From contig NZ_FNUB01000005.1 in the NCBI RefSeq assembly GCF_900105985.1, forward strand, positions 682,001-746,000: a stretch of DNA of 64,000 nt, given 5' to 3'. This DNA comes from Tenacibaculum sp. MAR_2010_89. Lineage in GTDB: Bacteria > Bacteroidota > Bacteroidia > Flavobacteriales > Flavobacteriaceae. The translations under genes and the position numbers were made by a program. Position 1 is the first letter of the stretch. The number at the start of each line of letters is the position of its first letter. Of the stretch, positions 24,048-34,674 are shown piece by piece. Below the pieces are notes generated by a model that was not told where the DNA came from, searched no databases, and was given only the letters and a program-made list of their open reading frames with translations.

Positions 24048-25148
24048 ATGATTAAAAAAGTGCTACTGTTTTTAATGTTTTTAACTTTACAATCTTGCCA
24101 CATAGGAAGAATGATTCGGTATTATAAAGCAGATATTGATGATCACAAAATATTCCCTTATACTGAAGTGAATAAAGGAGAAGAAGTGTTTTATTTTAAA
24201 GATAGTACTAATTCTAAACTATCAGAAAAAATAAAGAATATAAAGGTTTTAGAAAATGAAAGAGAACATTTTATTGATGATTTTTTAGATAAAGAAACAG
24301 AAGCTACAGCTTTTTTAGTTATAAAAGATGATGCTATACTTTTTGAAAAGTATTACGAAGGATATAAAAGAGATTCAATATCTAATATCTTTTCGGTATC
24401 TAAATCTGTAACGTCTTTATTAGTAGGTATAGCTTTAGATGAAGGTCTAATTAATAATGTAAACGATCCAATTACCAAATATATCCCTGAGCTTTCAGAA
24501 GCTAATAAAACATTTAATAAATTAACTATAGAACATTTATTAAATATGCGATCTGGTTTAAAGTTTAATGAAACATACAGTAGTCCTTTTGATGAGGTTA
24601 GTAAGTTGTATTATGGGAAAAATCAAATGAAACAAATTTCAAGTATGGAATTTATTCATGAGCCTGGTACTTATCATGATTATCAAAGTGTTTGTACTAC
24701 GCTATTAGGTATAGCTATTGAACGAGTATCAAATAAACAATTGGGTAAATATTTAGAGGAAAAATTATGGAAACCATTACAAATGGAAAATAATGCTACC
24801 TGGAGTTTAGATGATAAAACTCGTAAAAACACTAAAGCATTTTGTTGTTTAAATACAACTGCAATTGATTTAGCCAAATTAGCTAGATTGGTATTGAATA
24901 AAGGACGATTTAATGGGGAACAAATTATTTCAGAAAAATGGATAAATAAATTAACTACTCCTAATAAAATGAATGATTGTTATCAATATCAGTGGTATAG
25001 CAATGAATGTTCAGATGATTATTATGCTCTAGGTATTTTAGGGCAGATAATATATATTGTGCCTAGTCAAGATTTAATTATTATTCGTTTAGGTAAATCA
25101 TCTGGTAAAATGTTTTTATCAAAAGTAAAAGAAGCTGTGAGTATTTAA
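24048..25148 (+). CDS. Serine hydrolase lipoprotein, beta-lactamase class C fold
   Basis: 366 residues. Lipoprotein signal with lipobox LQSC (C17). The catalytic SxxK motif lies in FSVSKSVTSLLVGIA and is followed by HLLNMRSGLKFNE, typical of the beta-lactamase/D-aminopeptidase family. Likely anchored in the outer or inner membrane facing the periplasm and acting on a peptide or ester. Downstream hairpin 25154-25181 ends convergent transcription. Confidence 0.85.
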   Translation: MIKKVLLFLMFLTLQSCHIGRMIRYYKADIDDHKIFPYTEVNKGEEVFYFKDSTNSKLSEKIKNIKVLENEREHFIDDFLDKETEATAFLVIKDDAILFEKYYEGYKRDSISNIFSVSKSVTSLLVGIALDEGLINNVNDPITKYIPELSEANKTFNKLTIEHLLNMRSGLKFNETYSSPFDEVSKLYYGKNQMKQISSMEFIHEPGTYHDYQSVCTTLLGIAIERVSNKQLGKYLEEKLWKPLQMENNATWSLDDKTRKNTKAFCCLNTTAIDLAKLARLVLNKGRFNGEQIISEKWINKLTTPNKMNDCYQYQWYSNECSDDYYALGILGQIIYIVPSQDLIIIRLGKSSGKMFLSKVKEAVSI

Positions 25149-25182
25149 AAAATCACCCCTTCACTTAATAGTAAAGGGGTGA
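25147..25182. terminator. Terminator between serine hydrolase and MG2/plug protein genes
   Basis: CACCCCTT (154-161) pairs with AAGGGGTG (174-181); the run of A before it gives a U-tract on the minus strand. A nearly identical terminator stands at 27959-27986 after the paralogous gene. Confidence 0.75.
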
Positions 25183-25242
25183 ACAGTATAAAAGTTGGTA
25201 TTAATAGTTGGTTAGTTGCTTTTAGTGATATTATTTAGTTTA

Positions 25243-27666
25243 TTATTGATTTTGACCTGTATTTAGAGTTTTATTACCTACGATGTATGTGCCTTTTTGT
25301 GTCATACCTTCTATAAAAAAAGATATACTAGTTTTAGCAGGGTTGTATATTTTAAAAGTTAAATTACCATTATCGTCTATTTTACAATTAGGAATCCAAT
25401 CTATAACTCCATATTCTTTATAAAAGGTATCATGATAGGTTTTGTATTTAGGAACATAAAATTTTTTACTGCTAGAAAAAGTTAAAGGGAATTGAAACTT
25501 TCTAGTATTATCAATAGGTTTTCTCATTTTATGTGTTTTTAACGTGTAAATTTTTAAAACACCAGCTATTCCTCTAAAGCCTTCTCCTAAACCATTTGGA
25601 TTGGCAATTATATAATCTACATAGCTCATATCATAATTGTATAAAAAAGAATAATCTGTTTGCATTATATCATCTATATATACAAGAGGACTAGCATTTT
25701 CGTTCCTAAATGACATAGAAGTAGATCCGTTTAAAATAAATTCTCCTGAAGTTTCATCTGCACTAAAACCAGGAACATATGCGTTTACATAATATGCTAA
25801 TGACAAGTGAGCATCTCTAATATTGTCACTAATTAGGTAAGCATTTCCCCAATGTTTAGATAGAATACGGTTCATTCTTTTTCGTCTTATATTACCGCTA
25901 ACTTCAACTTCTTCTAGATTTTGTTGATTGTTTAATTCAAAATTAGTAAAAGGTTCTGCTTTTGTTTCTGCAGAATACACTGAAAATTTTGGAGATAATG
26001 TAGAAGTAAAATAGTTATTGAATTTTGGTACCTTATTTGGGTAAAATTGAATGTACAAATTAGGTTTAATAAGTTTACCTTTTTTATTTAACACACTTAC
26101 ATCTAAAGTTTCATCATCTTGAGGGTATAAGCCTGCTTCTGTAAAACTTTTTTTACTTTTCGATAAATTTATAATACTAGCATTATTATTCATTAGTGGT
26201 GAAATGAAAAAAGTAGAATTGTTTAAGTTGTTTTTATTTACTTTTATAACAATACCATTTTCAAAAGGAAAACTATTAATAGGTTTACTATTAAAAATAG
26301 TACTCCATTTATAACTACTCCAACCTTGAGTAATTAATAAATTGTCTAAGTCATACTTCTTTTTTCGGTTAATATTGGTGAAATAGTAGTCTGCATTTTC
26401 TATATACCCTTTTACATAAGGTTGCAAGTGAGTGTATGAAATAATATTATGGTTTTTTTGATAAGAATTTGTTTCTTTTGGTAATACTGAAACACTTAAA
26501 TGTATATTATTTTTAGGTTCATTTAATGATTTAGTAAAAGGAATGCTAATTTTTAAAGAATCACCAATTTTCGAAAAACTAGACTTCCCTAAGGATTCTA
26601 TATTAATACCTTTGTAGTTAAAAAAAATACGCTCAAGTATAGGATTGTTATTAGTGTCAAAAAGAGTAAAAACATTTATCCCAGGAAGCAAATTTTTGTA
26701 ATCAATTACTTTAACAAACCTTGTTTTTTTAAATTTAATAGTTCCCTCTTTTATAATATTACCATTATGTATTATTAATTTAAAAGGTTTGTTTTTTATA
26801 TTCTTCAAAGTTTTTCTGTTCGTGTTTAGTTCTATCGCAACTTTTGAATTTGATTGATTAAGACGAATTGAAATTCCTTTGTTTTTAATACCGGTTATAG
26901 CGTATTTGTATTTTTTATTTAGGTGGTTGATTTTAACTGTATAACTTTTGTTAGTTTTTGGAGTAAATAAAAATTTGCCGATACCCAAAAAGTTAGTTTT
27001 AAATGTTGTTACTATTTGGTTGCTTGAATTGTAAAGACTTCCTTCAATATTAGGAACACCATATCCATTTTCATTTTTTATAGTTACGCCTACATTTGTT
27101 TTTACATCACTAACAAAATGACCACCTTCAGGTAATAGTTGTACATCTAATACATTAGATATTTTCTTTCTTTTTTCAAAAGCATTCTTTTCAGGATCTA
27201 TAACATTAAAAGACTCAATATAAGCATTAGGCTCATCAAAATTTTTCATCCAATTTGTATAGGCTTTAAAAGTGTATTGTCCTGTTGTAAAAAGACTATC
27301 TATTTTAAAAGTATTGTATGCAACACCCTTATTGATATTAAGAAGTTGGCTTTTAATAATTTTATTATTCTTGTCAGTAATTACACAGTATAAGTTTTTG
27401 GTTGATTGTGATGCTTTTTTTTGTGTTTTATCTATTACGTAACTACTAAACCCTAATACTTCTCCTTTTATGTATGTTGATTTGTTAAGATGACAATAAG
27501 CAGTTTCTCGGTAGTTAGAAGTATATTCTTGAAAGTTCTTAATTATAGAGCTAGGTTTTTTTTGTTGTGCAGAAGAAAATGAAGTTATAAGAACACAATT
27601 AAAGAAAAGAAGTAATTTTAATAGAAGATTTGATGTTTTTTTAGATGGTAAGTGGTTGGTTTTCAT
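25243..27666 (-). CDS. MG2/TonB-plug-type surface protein, tandem copy 1
   Basis: 807 residues with signal peptide ending SFSSAQQ. The N-terminal half has macroglobulin-like MG2 strands (LNKSTYIKGEVLGFSSYVID, GQYTFKAYTNWM), the C-terminal part a plug-like domain (LVYIDDIMQ, GEGFRGIAGVLKIYT). This family, common in Flavobacteriaceae, lacks the TonB barrel itself; its cargo is not known. Very similar to the next gene at 28048 over the first 550 residues. The 27667-28047 gap holds the upstream gene's terminator and, close to the start, GGTATAGTTTTTGATAA, shared with the promoter region of the second copy. Confidence 0.85.
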   Translation of the reverse strand: MKTNHLPSKKTSNLLLKLLLFFNCVLITSFSSAQQKKPSSIIKNFQEYTSNYRETAYCHLNKSTYIKGEVLGFSSYVIDKTQKKASQSTKNLYCVITDKNNKIIKSQLLNINKGVAYNTFKIDSLFTTGQYTFKAYTNWMKNFDEPNAYIESFNVIDPEKNAFEKRKKISNVLDVQLLPEGGHFVSDVKTNVGVTIKNENGYGVPNIEGSLYNSSNQIVTTFKTNFLGIGKFLFTPKTNKSYTVKINHLNKKYKYAITGIKNKGISIRLNQSNSKVAIELNTNRKTLKNIKNKPFKLIIHNGNIIKEGTIKFKKTRFVKVIDYKNLLPGINVFTLFDTNNNPILERIFFNYKGINIESLGKSSFSKIGDSLKISIPFTKSLNEPKNNIHLSVSVLPKETNSYQKNHNIISYTHLQPYVKGYIENADYYFTNINRKKKYDLDNLLITQGWSSYKWSTIFNSKPINSFPFENGIVIKVNKNNLNNSTFFISPLMNNNASIINLSKSKKSFTEAGLYPQDDETLDVSVLNKKGKLIKPNLYIQFYPNKVPKFNNYFTSTLSPKFSVYSAETKAEPFTNFELNNQQNLEEVEVSGNIRRKRMNRILSKHWGNAYLISDNIRDAHLSLAYYVNAYVPGFSADETSGEFILNGSTSMSFRNENASPLVYIDDIMQTDYSFLYNYDMSYVDYIIANPNGLGEGFRGIAGVLKIYTLKTHKMRKPIDNTRKFQFPLTFSSSKKFYVPKYKTYHDTFYKEYGVIDWIPNCKIDDNGNLTFKIYNPAKTSISFFIEGMTQKGTYIVGNKTLNTGQNQ

Positions 27667-27955
27667 TTGTTTTATTTGTTAGCAATTAGTTTTTTTAAAT
27701 TATCAAAAACTATACCTAAAGTAGTGTTTTGTTATTTTTTTGTTAAAAAAAATAATGAGGTTTTACTTAAGTAATTGTATGTGTTTTTAATTTTTTAGAT
27801 TTTAACTAAAAAAAGGAATGATGCAATTTTAATTGAGCAATTCAACAGTATTTTAAATTGATCTTTTTTGAAATGTCAAAATAGGAAGTAATATGTTTTA
27901 TTAAAAAATGTAATCTTAAATTATTTAAGTAAAAAAGCGGTTGGTGGTTAAATAA

Positions 27956-27988
27956 AAACACCCCTTAACTTTATAGTAAAGGGGTGAA
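27956..27988. terminator. Terminator after MG2/plug copy 2
   Basis: CACCCCTT (959-966) with AAGGGGTG (979-986), T-tract on the minus strand. Duplicate of the terminator at 25147, so the duplicated unit includes it. Confidence 0.75.
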
Positions 27989-28047
27989 CAGTATAAAAGC
28001 TGGTAATAATAGTTGGTTAGTTGCTTTTAGTGATGTTATTTAGTTTA

Positions 28048-30468
28048 TTATTGATTTTGACCTGTATTTAAAGTTTTACTACCTACGATGTATGTACCTT
28101 TTTGTGTCATTCCTTCTATGAAAAAAGTGATACTAGTATTTGCAGGGTTGTGTATTTTAAAAGTTAAGTTTCCGTTTTGGTCTATTTTAGGGTTTGGAAT
28201 CCAATCTATCACTCCATATTCATTATAAAAAGTATCATGGTAAGTTTTATATTTAGGAACATAGAATTTTTTACTACTAGAAAAAGTTAAAGGAAATTGA
28301 AACTTTCGTATATTTTGAGTTGATTTTTTTGGTTTTAATGTTTTTAAGGTATAAATTTTTATAACACCGTTAGCTCCTCTAACACCTTCTCCTAATCCAT
28401 GACGATTAGCTATAATATAATCTATATGACTCATATTAAAGTGATATAAAAAATCATTGCTTGATTGAATCATACCGTCTAGCAATACAAGAGGAGGGGC
28501 ACTACCATTAAAAGAAAGACTAGATCCTGAGCTTATAATAAATTCACCAAGGTATTCATTAGCTGAAAATCCTGGTATATATGCATTTATGTAATGTGCT
28601 AGTGTTAATCCTGAATCTCTGAAAAAATCGTTAACAATATAAACATCTCCCCAACTATTTTTTTCAATTTTGTCAATTCTTTTTTGTTCAATATTTCCTT
28701 TAATTGTAACTTCATCAAGGTTTTGTTGGTCGTTTAACTCAAACTTAGTAAATGGGATCGTATTCTCTTCTAGGGTAAATAAAGGTGATTTTGGCGATAA
28801 TGTAGAAGTATAAAGGTTATCGAATTTTGGCACCTTATTTGGATAAAATTGGAGGTACAAATTAGGTTTAATAAGTTTACCTTTTTTATTAAGTACACTT
28901 ACATCTATAGTTTCTTCATCCTGAGGGTACAAACCAATTTCAGAAAAACTTTTTTTGTCTTTGGGTAAGTTTATTAGCGTAGCATTATTGCTTTTCAGTG
29001 ATGAAAGGAAAAAAGTTGAATTGTTTAAGTTGTTTTTATTTACTTTTACAACAATACCATTTTCAAAAGGAAAACTGTTAATAGGTTTACTATTAAAAAT
29101 AGTACTCCATTCATAACTACTCCAACCTTGAGTAATTAATAAATTGTCTAAGTCATATTTCTTTTTTCTGTTAATTTTTGAGAAATAGTAACCTGCATTT
29201 TCTATATATCCTTTTAAATAAGGTTGCAAGTGTGTGTATGAAATTATATTATGATTTTTTTGATAAGAGTTTGTTTCTTTGGGTAGTACTGAAACACTTA
29301 AATGAATATTATTTTTAGTTTCATTTAATGATTTAGCAAAAGGAATACTAATTTTTAAAGAATCACCAACTTTTGAAAAACTAGATTTCCCTAAAGTTTC
29401 GATGTTAATACCGTTATAATTAAAAAAAACACGTTCTAATATAGGATTGTTATTAGTATCAAAAAGAGTAAAAACGTTTACACCAGGGAGTAAATTTTTG
29501 TAGTCAATAACTTTAACAAATTTTGTTTTTTTAAATTTAATAGTTCCCTCTTTTATAATGTTTCCATTATGTATTATTAATTTAAAAGGTTTATTTTTAA
29601 TATTTTTCAAAGTTTTTCTATTCGTATTTAACTCTATTGCAACTTTTGAATTTGATTGATTAAGACGAATTGTAATTCCTTTGTTTTTAATACCAGCTAT
29701 AGCGTACTTATGTTCTTTATTTAAATGATTGATTTTAACAGTATAACTTTTGTTAGTTTTAGGAACAAATAAAAATTTACCTATACCTAAAAAATTTGTT
29801 TTAAACGTTGTTATTATTTGATTGTTTGAATCGTATAGGCTACCTTCAATATCAGGAACACCATACCCATATTCATTTTTTATAGCTACACCTACATTTG
29901 TTTTTACATCTCTAACAAAATGACCACCTTCTGGTAATAATTGAACATCTAATACATTAGAAATTTTCTTTTTTTCTTCAAAAGTGGTTTTTTTAGGGTC
30001 TATTACATTAAAAGATTCAATATACGCATTGGGTTCATCAAAATTTTTCATCCAATTTGTATAGGCTTTAAAAGTGTATTGTCCTGTTGTAAAAAGACTA
30101 TCTATTCTAAAGATGTTGTGAGCAACTCCCTTGTTAATTTTTAGAAGTTGACTTTTAATAATTTTATTATTCTTGTCAGTAATAACACAATATAAATTTT
30201 TGGTTGATTGTGATGCTTTTTTTTGTGTTTTATCTATTACGTAACTACTAAATCCTAACATTTCTCCTTTTATGTAAGTTGATTTGTTAAGATGGCAATA
30301 AGCAGTTTCTCGGTAGTTAGAAGTATATTCCTGAAAGTTCTTAATTATAGAACTAGGTTTTTTTTGTTGTGCAGAAGAGAACGAAGTTGTAAAAGCACAA
30401 TTAAAGCAAAGAAGTAATTTTAATACAAGATTTAATGTTTTTTTTGAGGGTAAGTGATTAGTTTTCAT
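28048..30468 (-). CDS. MG2/TonB-plug-type surface protein, tandem copy 2
   Basis: 806 residues from ATG 30468 (a TTG at 30486 is less likely). Same signal peptide (SFSSAQQ), MG2 strands and plug-like C-terminal domain (LVLLDGMIQ, GEGVRGANGVIKIYT) as the gene at 25243. The two differ mainly around residues 590-720, the plug region. The pair is a tandem duplication; sequences upstream and the terminator are duplicated as well. Confidence 0.85.
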   Translation of the reverse strand: MKTNHLPSKKTLNLVLKLLLCFNCAFTTSFSSAQQKKPSSIIKNFQEYTSNYRETAYCHLNKSTYIKGEMLGFSSYVIDKTQKKASQSTKNLYCVITDKNNKIIKSQLLKINKGVAHNIFRIDSLFTTGQYTFKAYTNWMKNFDEPNAYIESFNVIDPKKTTFEEKKKISNVLDVQLLPEGGHFVRDVKTNVGVAIKNEYGYGVPDIEGSLYDSNNQIITTFKTNFLGIGKFLFVPKTNKSYTVKINHLNKEHKYAIAGIKNKGITIRLNQSNSKVAIELNTNRKTLKNIKNKPFKLIIHNGNIIKEGTIKFKKTKFVKVIDYKNLLPGVNVFTLFDTNNNPILERVFFNYNGINIETLGKSSFSKVGDSLKISIPFAKSLNETKNNIHLSVSVLPKETNSYQKNHNIISYTHLQPYLKGYIENAGYYFSKINRKKKYDLDNLLITQGWSSYEWSTIFNSKPINSFPFENGIVVKVNKNNLNNSTFFLSSLKSNNATLINLPKDKKSFSEIGLYPQDEETIDVSVLNKKGKLIKPNLYLQFYPNKVPKFDNLYTSTLSPKSPLFTLEENTIPFTKFELNDQQNLDEVTIKGNIEQKRIDKIEKNSWGDVYIVNDFFRDSGLTLAHYINAYIPGFSANEYLGEFIISSGSSLSFNGSAPPLVLLDGMIQSSNDFLYHFNMSHIDYIIANRHGLGEGVRGANGVIKIYTLKTLKPKKSTQNIRKFQFPLTFSSSKKFYVPKYKTYHDTFYNEYGVIDWIPNPKIDQNGNLTFKIHNPANTSITFFIEGMTQKGTYIVGSKTLNTGQNQ

Positions 30469-30585
30469 GTGTTTTGTTTTTAGCAATTAGTGTTTAAAAA
30501 TTATCAAAAACTATACCTAAAACAGTAATTTGTTATTTTTTTGTTAAAAAAAACAACTTTTCATTATAAATTGTGCATAACTAAA

Positions 30586-30618
30586 AACGCTCAATAGTAG
30601 ATGACTATTGAGCGTTAA
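30586..30618. terminator. Terminator of metG
   Basis: AACGCTCAATAGT (586-598) pairs over 13 bp with ACTATTGAGCGTT (604-616); T-tract on the minus strand after metG. Confidence 0.85.
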
Positions 30619-30675
30619 AAGAAAAATTGATGTCTTTTTTATAAGTTAAATTATATTGATAGTATGTTTTTTACA

Positions 30676-32730
30676 TTAAGCAATAAACTCTCCATTGTTT
30701 ACTTTTTCAGAAGGTTGAACAAATGCTAGTTTTCCATCAGGAGTATCGGTCATTAAAATCATGCCTTGACTTACAACACCACGTAATTTACGAGGAGCTA
30801 GATTACATAAAACAGAAACCTGTTGCCCAATTATATCTTCTGGTTTAAAGCTTTCAGCAATACCAGAAACAATTGTACGTGTATCTATACCTACATTAAC
30901 AGTAAGCTTTAATAGTTTTTTTGTTTTAGCAACTTTTTCAGCTTCAACTATGGTTCCTACACGGATGTCCATTTTAGTAAAATCGTCAAACTCTATGGTG
31001 TCTTTTTGAGGCTCAATTACTTTGTTGGCTGCTTCGTTTGCTTTTTTGGTAGCTTCTAATTTGTCTAATTGAGCTTGAATAGTTTTATCTTCTATTTTTG
31101 AAAATAACAATTCAGCTTTGTTAATTTGATGTTCAGAATTTAATAACACATCTTTTTCAGCAACACTAGCCCAAGTAAGTGAGTTGTCTAAATTTAATAT
31201 TGATTTTAGTTTTGTAGAAGTAAAAGGTAAAAAAGGTTCAGATAATACTGCTAAACCAGAAGCTATTTGTAAAGCTACATACATAATAGTTTTTACACGT
31301 TCTTCATCTTGTTTAATTACCTTCCAAGGTTCTTCATCAGCTAAATACTTATTACCTAAACGTGCTAAATTCATTAGCTCTTGAGATGCTTCTCTAAAAC
31401 GGTAACGCTCTACAGATTTGGCAATAATATTTGGAAACTCTTTTAATTGAGCTAAAGTATCCTCATCTATTTCGCTAAAATCATTAGGAGTTGGAATAAT
31501 ACCATTATAATATTTGTTTGTTAAAACAACTACACGATTAATGAAGTTTCCAAAAATAGCAACTAATTCATTGTTGTTTTTTGCTTGAAAATCTTTCCAA
31601 GTAAAATCATTATCTTTACTTTCAGGAGCATTGGCTGTTAACGTATAACGTAATACATCTTGTTGATTAGGAAAATCTTCTAAATACTCATGTAGCCAAA
31701 CTGCCCAGTTTTTAGAAGTAGACAACTTATTTCCTTCTAGGTTTAAAAACTCATTAGCAGGAACATTTTCTGGTAAAATATAGTCTCCATGTGCTTTTAA
31801 CATTGCAGGGAAAATAATACAGTGAAACACAATATTATCTTTACCAATGAAGTGTACTAATTTAGTGTCGTCTTTTTTCCAATAGTCTTCCCAGTTTTTA
31901 CCTTCACGTTCAGCCCATTCTTTTGTAGCAGAAATATAACCAATAGGAGCATCAAACCATACATATAAAACTTTACCATCGGCACCTTCCACAGGTACAG
32001 GAATTCCCCAATCTAAATCACGTGTTACTGCTCTAGGACGTAAACCATCATCAATCCATGATTTTACTTGTCCTAAAACATTAGGTTTCCAATCATTTTT
32101 ATGACCTTCTAAAATCCATTCTTTTAAAAAAGCTTCATGTTTATCTAAAGGTAAAAACCAATGTTTAGTTTCTTTTAAAGTAGGAACGTTTCCTGTAATA
32201 GCTGATTTAGGATTAATTAAATCTGTAGCATTATGGCTAGTTCCACATTTTTCACATTGATCTCCATAACTTTCTTCATTTCCACATTTCGGACAAGTAC
32301 CAATTACAAATCTATCCGCTAAATATTGATTTGCTTCTTCATCATATAATTGTTCTGTTACTTCTTCAATAAACTCACCATCATTATACATTTTTGTAAA
32401 AAAATCAGAAGCTGTTTTATGATGTATTTCTGAAGATGTTCTTGAGTAGTTGTCAAAAGTAATTCCAAAATCAACAAAAGACTTTTTTATAATCCCATGA
32501 TATTTATCAATGATGTCTTGTGGAGAAACGCCTTCTTTTTTAGCACGCATAGGTATGGCAACTCCATGCTCATCAGAACCACAAATGTAGGCTACATCTT
32601 TACCTTTAGCTCGTAAAAAGCGAGCATAAATATCTCCAGGAACATATACGCCTGCTAAATGACCAATATGAATTGGTCCGTTTGTATAAGGTAATGCTGC
32701 TGTGATTGTATATCTTTTTGGTGTATTCAT
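30676..32730 (-). CDS. metG: Methionyl-tRNA synthetase
   Basis: 684 residues from ATG 32730; a GTG at 32766 would add an unlikely 12-residue head. HIGH motif ([10 protein letters not shown]), zinc knuckle ([18 protein letters not shown]), the signature KLSTSKNW in the position of KMSKS, and a C-terminal tRNA-binding domain ([18 protein letters not shown]) as in dimeric enzymes. Charges tRNA-Met in the cytoplasm. Minus-strand promoter TACTTTTG lies at 32763-32756. Confidence 0.97.
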   Translation of the reverse strand: MNTPKRYTITAALPYTNGPIHIGHLAGVYVPGDIYARFLRAKGKDVAYICGSDEHGVAIPMRAKKEGVSPQDIIDKYHGIIKKSFVDFGITFDNYSRTSSEIHHKTASDFFTKMYNDGEFIEEVTEQLYDEEANQYLADRFVIGTCPKCGNEESYGDQCEKCGTSHNATDLINPKSAITGNVPTLKETKHWFLPLDKHEAFLKEWILEGHKNDWKPNVLGQVKSWIDDGLRPRAVTRDLDWGIPVPVEGADGKVLYVWFDAPIGYISATKEWAEREGKNWEDYWKKDDTKLVHFIGKDNIVFHCIIFPAMLKAHGDYILPENVPANEFLNLEGNKLSTSKNWAVWLHEYLEDFPNQQDVLRYTLTANAPESKDNDFTWKDFQAKNNNELVAIFGNFINRVVVLTNKYYNGIIPTPNDFSEIDEDTLAQLKEFPNIIAKSVERYRFREASQELMNLARLGNKYLADEEPWKVIKQDEERVKTIMYVALQIASGLAVLSEPFLPFTSTKLKSILNLDNSLTWASVAEKDVLLNSEHQINKAELLFSKIEDKTIQAQLDKLEATKKANEAANKVIEPQKDTIEFDDFTKMDIRVGTIVEAEKVAKTKKLLKLTVNVGIDTRTIVSGIAESFKPEDIIGQQVSVLCNLAPRKLRGVVSQGMILMTDTPDGKLAFVQPSEKVNNGEFIA

Positions 32731-32755
32731 GAATTTTATGCTAAAAATTAAAGCG

Positions 32756-32763
32756 CAAAAGTA
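32756..32763 (-). promoter_or_regulatory. -7 element of metG
   Basis: Reverse-strand TACTTTTG matches TAnnTTTG and lies about 25 nt before the start codon of metG. The -33 region is not clear. Confidence 0.45.
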
Positions 32764-32833
32764 CAAAAAAGCAATTTTTAAAACTGATAGAAATTAGATA
32801 CATTTACGTATATATTTTATCTGTAGCATTAAT

Positions 32834-33274
32834 ATGAATAACATTCTGGTTAGAAAAGTAAAAGAAACAGAAATTGATTGGGTTAATTCTAAATATAAAG
32901 AGATTAACTTTAAGTTATCTGATTATAAAAATGAGCTTATAGTTATTGTTGAGGTTAATGGCGAAAAAGCTGGTTTAGGAAGATTAGTGTATATAGATGA
33001 AAATAATTTAGAACTTGGCGGAATATATGTGTTTGATAAGTATAGAGGCATAGGAGTGGCAGATAAAATAGTGAGTTTTTTATGTGAAGCTAACACTGAT
33101 AAAAAATCTGTTATTTGGTGTTTGCCTTTTGAGAAACTAAAAGGTTTTTATAATAAGTTTGGGTTTACAACAAATCTTAGTTTACCTCCCAAAGAGATTT
33201 TAAAAAAATTAGAATGGTGTAATTCACCAGAAAATTATAGTGAAAAGGTTCTTTTACTATCTAAAATAATATAA
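32834..33274 (+). CDS. GNAT family acetyltransferase
   Basis: 146 residues. Motif A of GNAT fold: LELGGIYVFDKYRGIGVADKIV (acetyl-CoA loop RGIGVA), and later KGFYNKFGF typical of motif B. Substrate unknown. It ends 1 nt before the LD-carboxypeptidase gene, so the two may be co-transcribed. Confidence 0.85.
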   Translation: MNNILVRKVKETEIDWVNSKYKEINFKLSDYKNELIVIVEVNGEKAGLGRLVYIDENNLELGGIYVFDKYRGIGVADKIVSFLCEANTDKKSVIWCLPFEKLKGFYNKFGFTTNLSLPPKEILKKLEWCNSPENYSEKVLLLSKII

Positions 33275-33275
33275 A

Positions 33276-34258
33276 ATGAGAAAGAAATATTATGCTATTG
33301 CGTTATTTTTTATTTTTTCAATAGTTAATGCTCAAAATATTCCAATGAAATTAATTACACCCTCTTACTTAAAAAAAGGAGATACTATTGCAATTGTAGC
33401 TCCAGCTGGAATTTTAAAAAATAGAAAGCATGTTATTGATAAAGCAAAAGAATTAGCTGAAAGTTGGGGCTTGAAAGTTATGTATGGTAAAAACATGTTT
33501 CATCAGAATAACCATTTTGCGGGCACAGATGATGAACGTTGCCAAGATTTTCAAAATGCACTTGATAATCCTAATATAAAAGCTATTTGGTGTGCACGTG
33601 GGGGTATGGTTCGGTAAGAATTCTTGATAAATTAGATTTTTCAAAGTTTAAAAGGAATCCTAAATGGGTAATAGGATATTCTGATATTACTGCGTTTCAT
33701 AATCATATTCATAATTTAGGAATAGAAACATTGCATGCAATGATGGGAACTAGTATGCAAGATACACCTGAAAAAATAGCACATACTATAACCACTTTTA
33801 AGAAAGCATTATTTGGAGAAAAGTTGGAGTATAGTGTTTCTTCATCTAAAAAAAATAGAAGAGGTAATGTTGAAGGTGAATTAGTAGGTGGAAATATTGC
33901 TATTCTAGCTTCAATGTTGGGGTCAGACAGTCAAATTTCTACTGAAGGTAAAATTTTGTTTATTGAAGAAATAGGAGAATATAAATATTCAATTGATCGG
34001 ATGTTGCAAAGTTTAAAAAGAGCTAATTATTTTACGAAGGTAAAAGGAGTCATAGTTGGTGGAATGACGAAAGTAAAGAAGAATAGTACTCCTTGGGGCA
34101 ATTCAATTGAACAGTTAATATTAGAGGTGCTACCTAAAGATATACCAGTTATGTTTAATTTTCCAGCGGGTCACGAACCTGATAATAGAGCTTTAATTTT
34201 TGGTAGAAACGTTCAATTATCTATTGATACTAAAAAGGCTTTAGTTATTTTTAAATAA
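33276..34258 (+). pseudogene. LD-carboxypeptidase (MccF/LdcA family), frameshifted
   Basis: Two overlapping frames, 33276-33617 and 33587-34258, together give a whole protein with signal peptide (SIVNAQNI), N-terminal block GDTIAIVAPAG, nucleophile loop GYSDITAFHN, FIEEIGEYKYSID and the His of PAGHEPDN. The break is in the five-G run 33600-33604: a sixth G would read CARGGYGSVRILD. Cleaves L,D bonds in murein peptides in the periplasm. Homopolymer sequencing error is as likely as true loss. Confidence 0.75.
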
Positions 34259-34617
34259 TGGCAGCACATAACGAATTAGGAAAAAAAGGAGAGGAGTTAG
34301 CTGAAGATTTCCTAAAAAACAAAGGCTATACCATACTAGAAAAGAATTACCGTTACCAAAAAGCTGAAGTAGATATAATTGCTAAAAAAGATAAAGTATT
34401 ATCTGTTGTAGAGGTGAAAACCCGTTCAACAGATTATTATGGAAATCCACAAGACTTTGTAAATCCTAAAAAAATTAAATTATTGGTAGCAGCAATTAAT
34501 AACTATGTGGTTGAAAAGGATATTGATATAGAGGTGCAATTTGATATTATTGCTATTCTAAAGAAGAATGATAAAATAGTTGTTGATCATATTGAAGATG
34601 CCTTTTTATATTTTTAA
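34258..34617 (+). CDS. YraN family protein (UPF0102, endonuclease-like fold)
   Basis: 119 residues, ATG sharing its first base with the previous stop codon. The restriction-endonuclease-like core shows GKKGEELAEDFLKNKGYTIL and the acidic motif AEVDIIAKKDKVLSVVEVKTR (D, then ExK). Common in bacteria, function uncertain. Confidence 0.9.
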   Translation: MAAHNELGKKGEELAEDFLKNKGYTILEKNYRYQKAEVDIIAKKDKVLSVVEVKTRSTDYYGNPQDFVNPKKIKLLVAAINNYVVEKDIDIEVQFDIIAILKKNDKIVVDHIEDAFLYF

Positions 34618-34620
34618 AAA

Positions 34621-34656
34621 TAGAAAAGCCAATATCGTAATAATATTGGCTTTTGT
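34621..34656. terminator. Bidirectional terminator
   Basis: AAAAGCCAATAT (624-635) pairs with ATATTGGCTTTT (643-654), between convergent yraN and the TlpA-like gene. Confidence 0.85.
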
Positions 34657-34674
34657 AAAATATGTATTGTTCAG

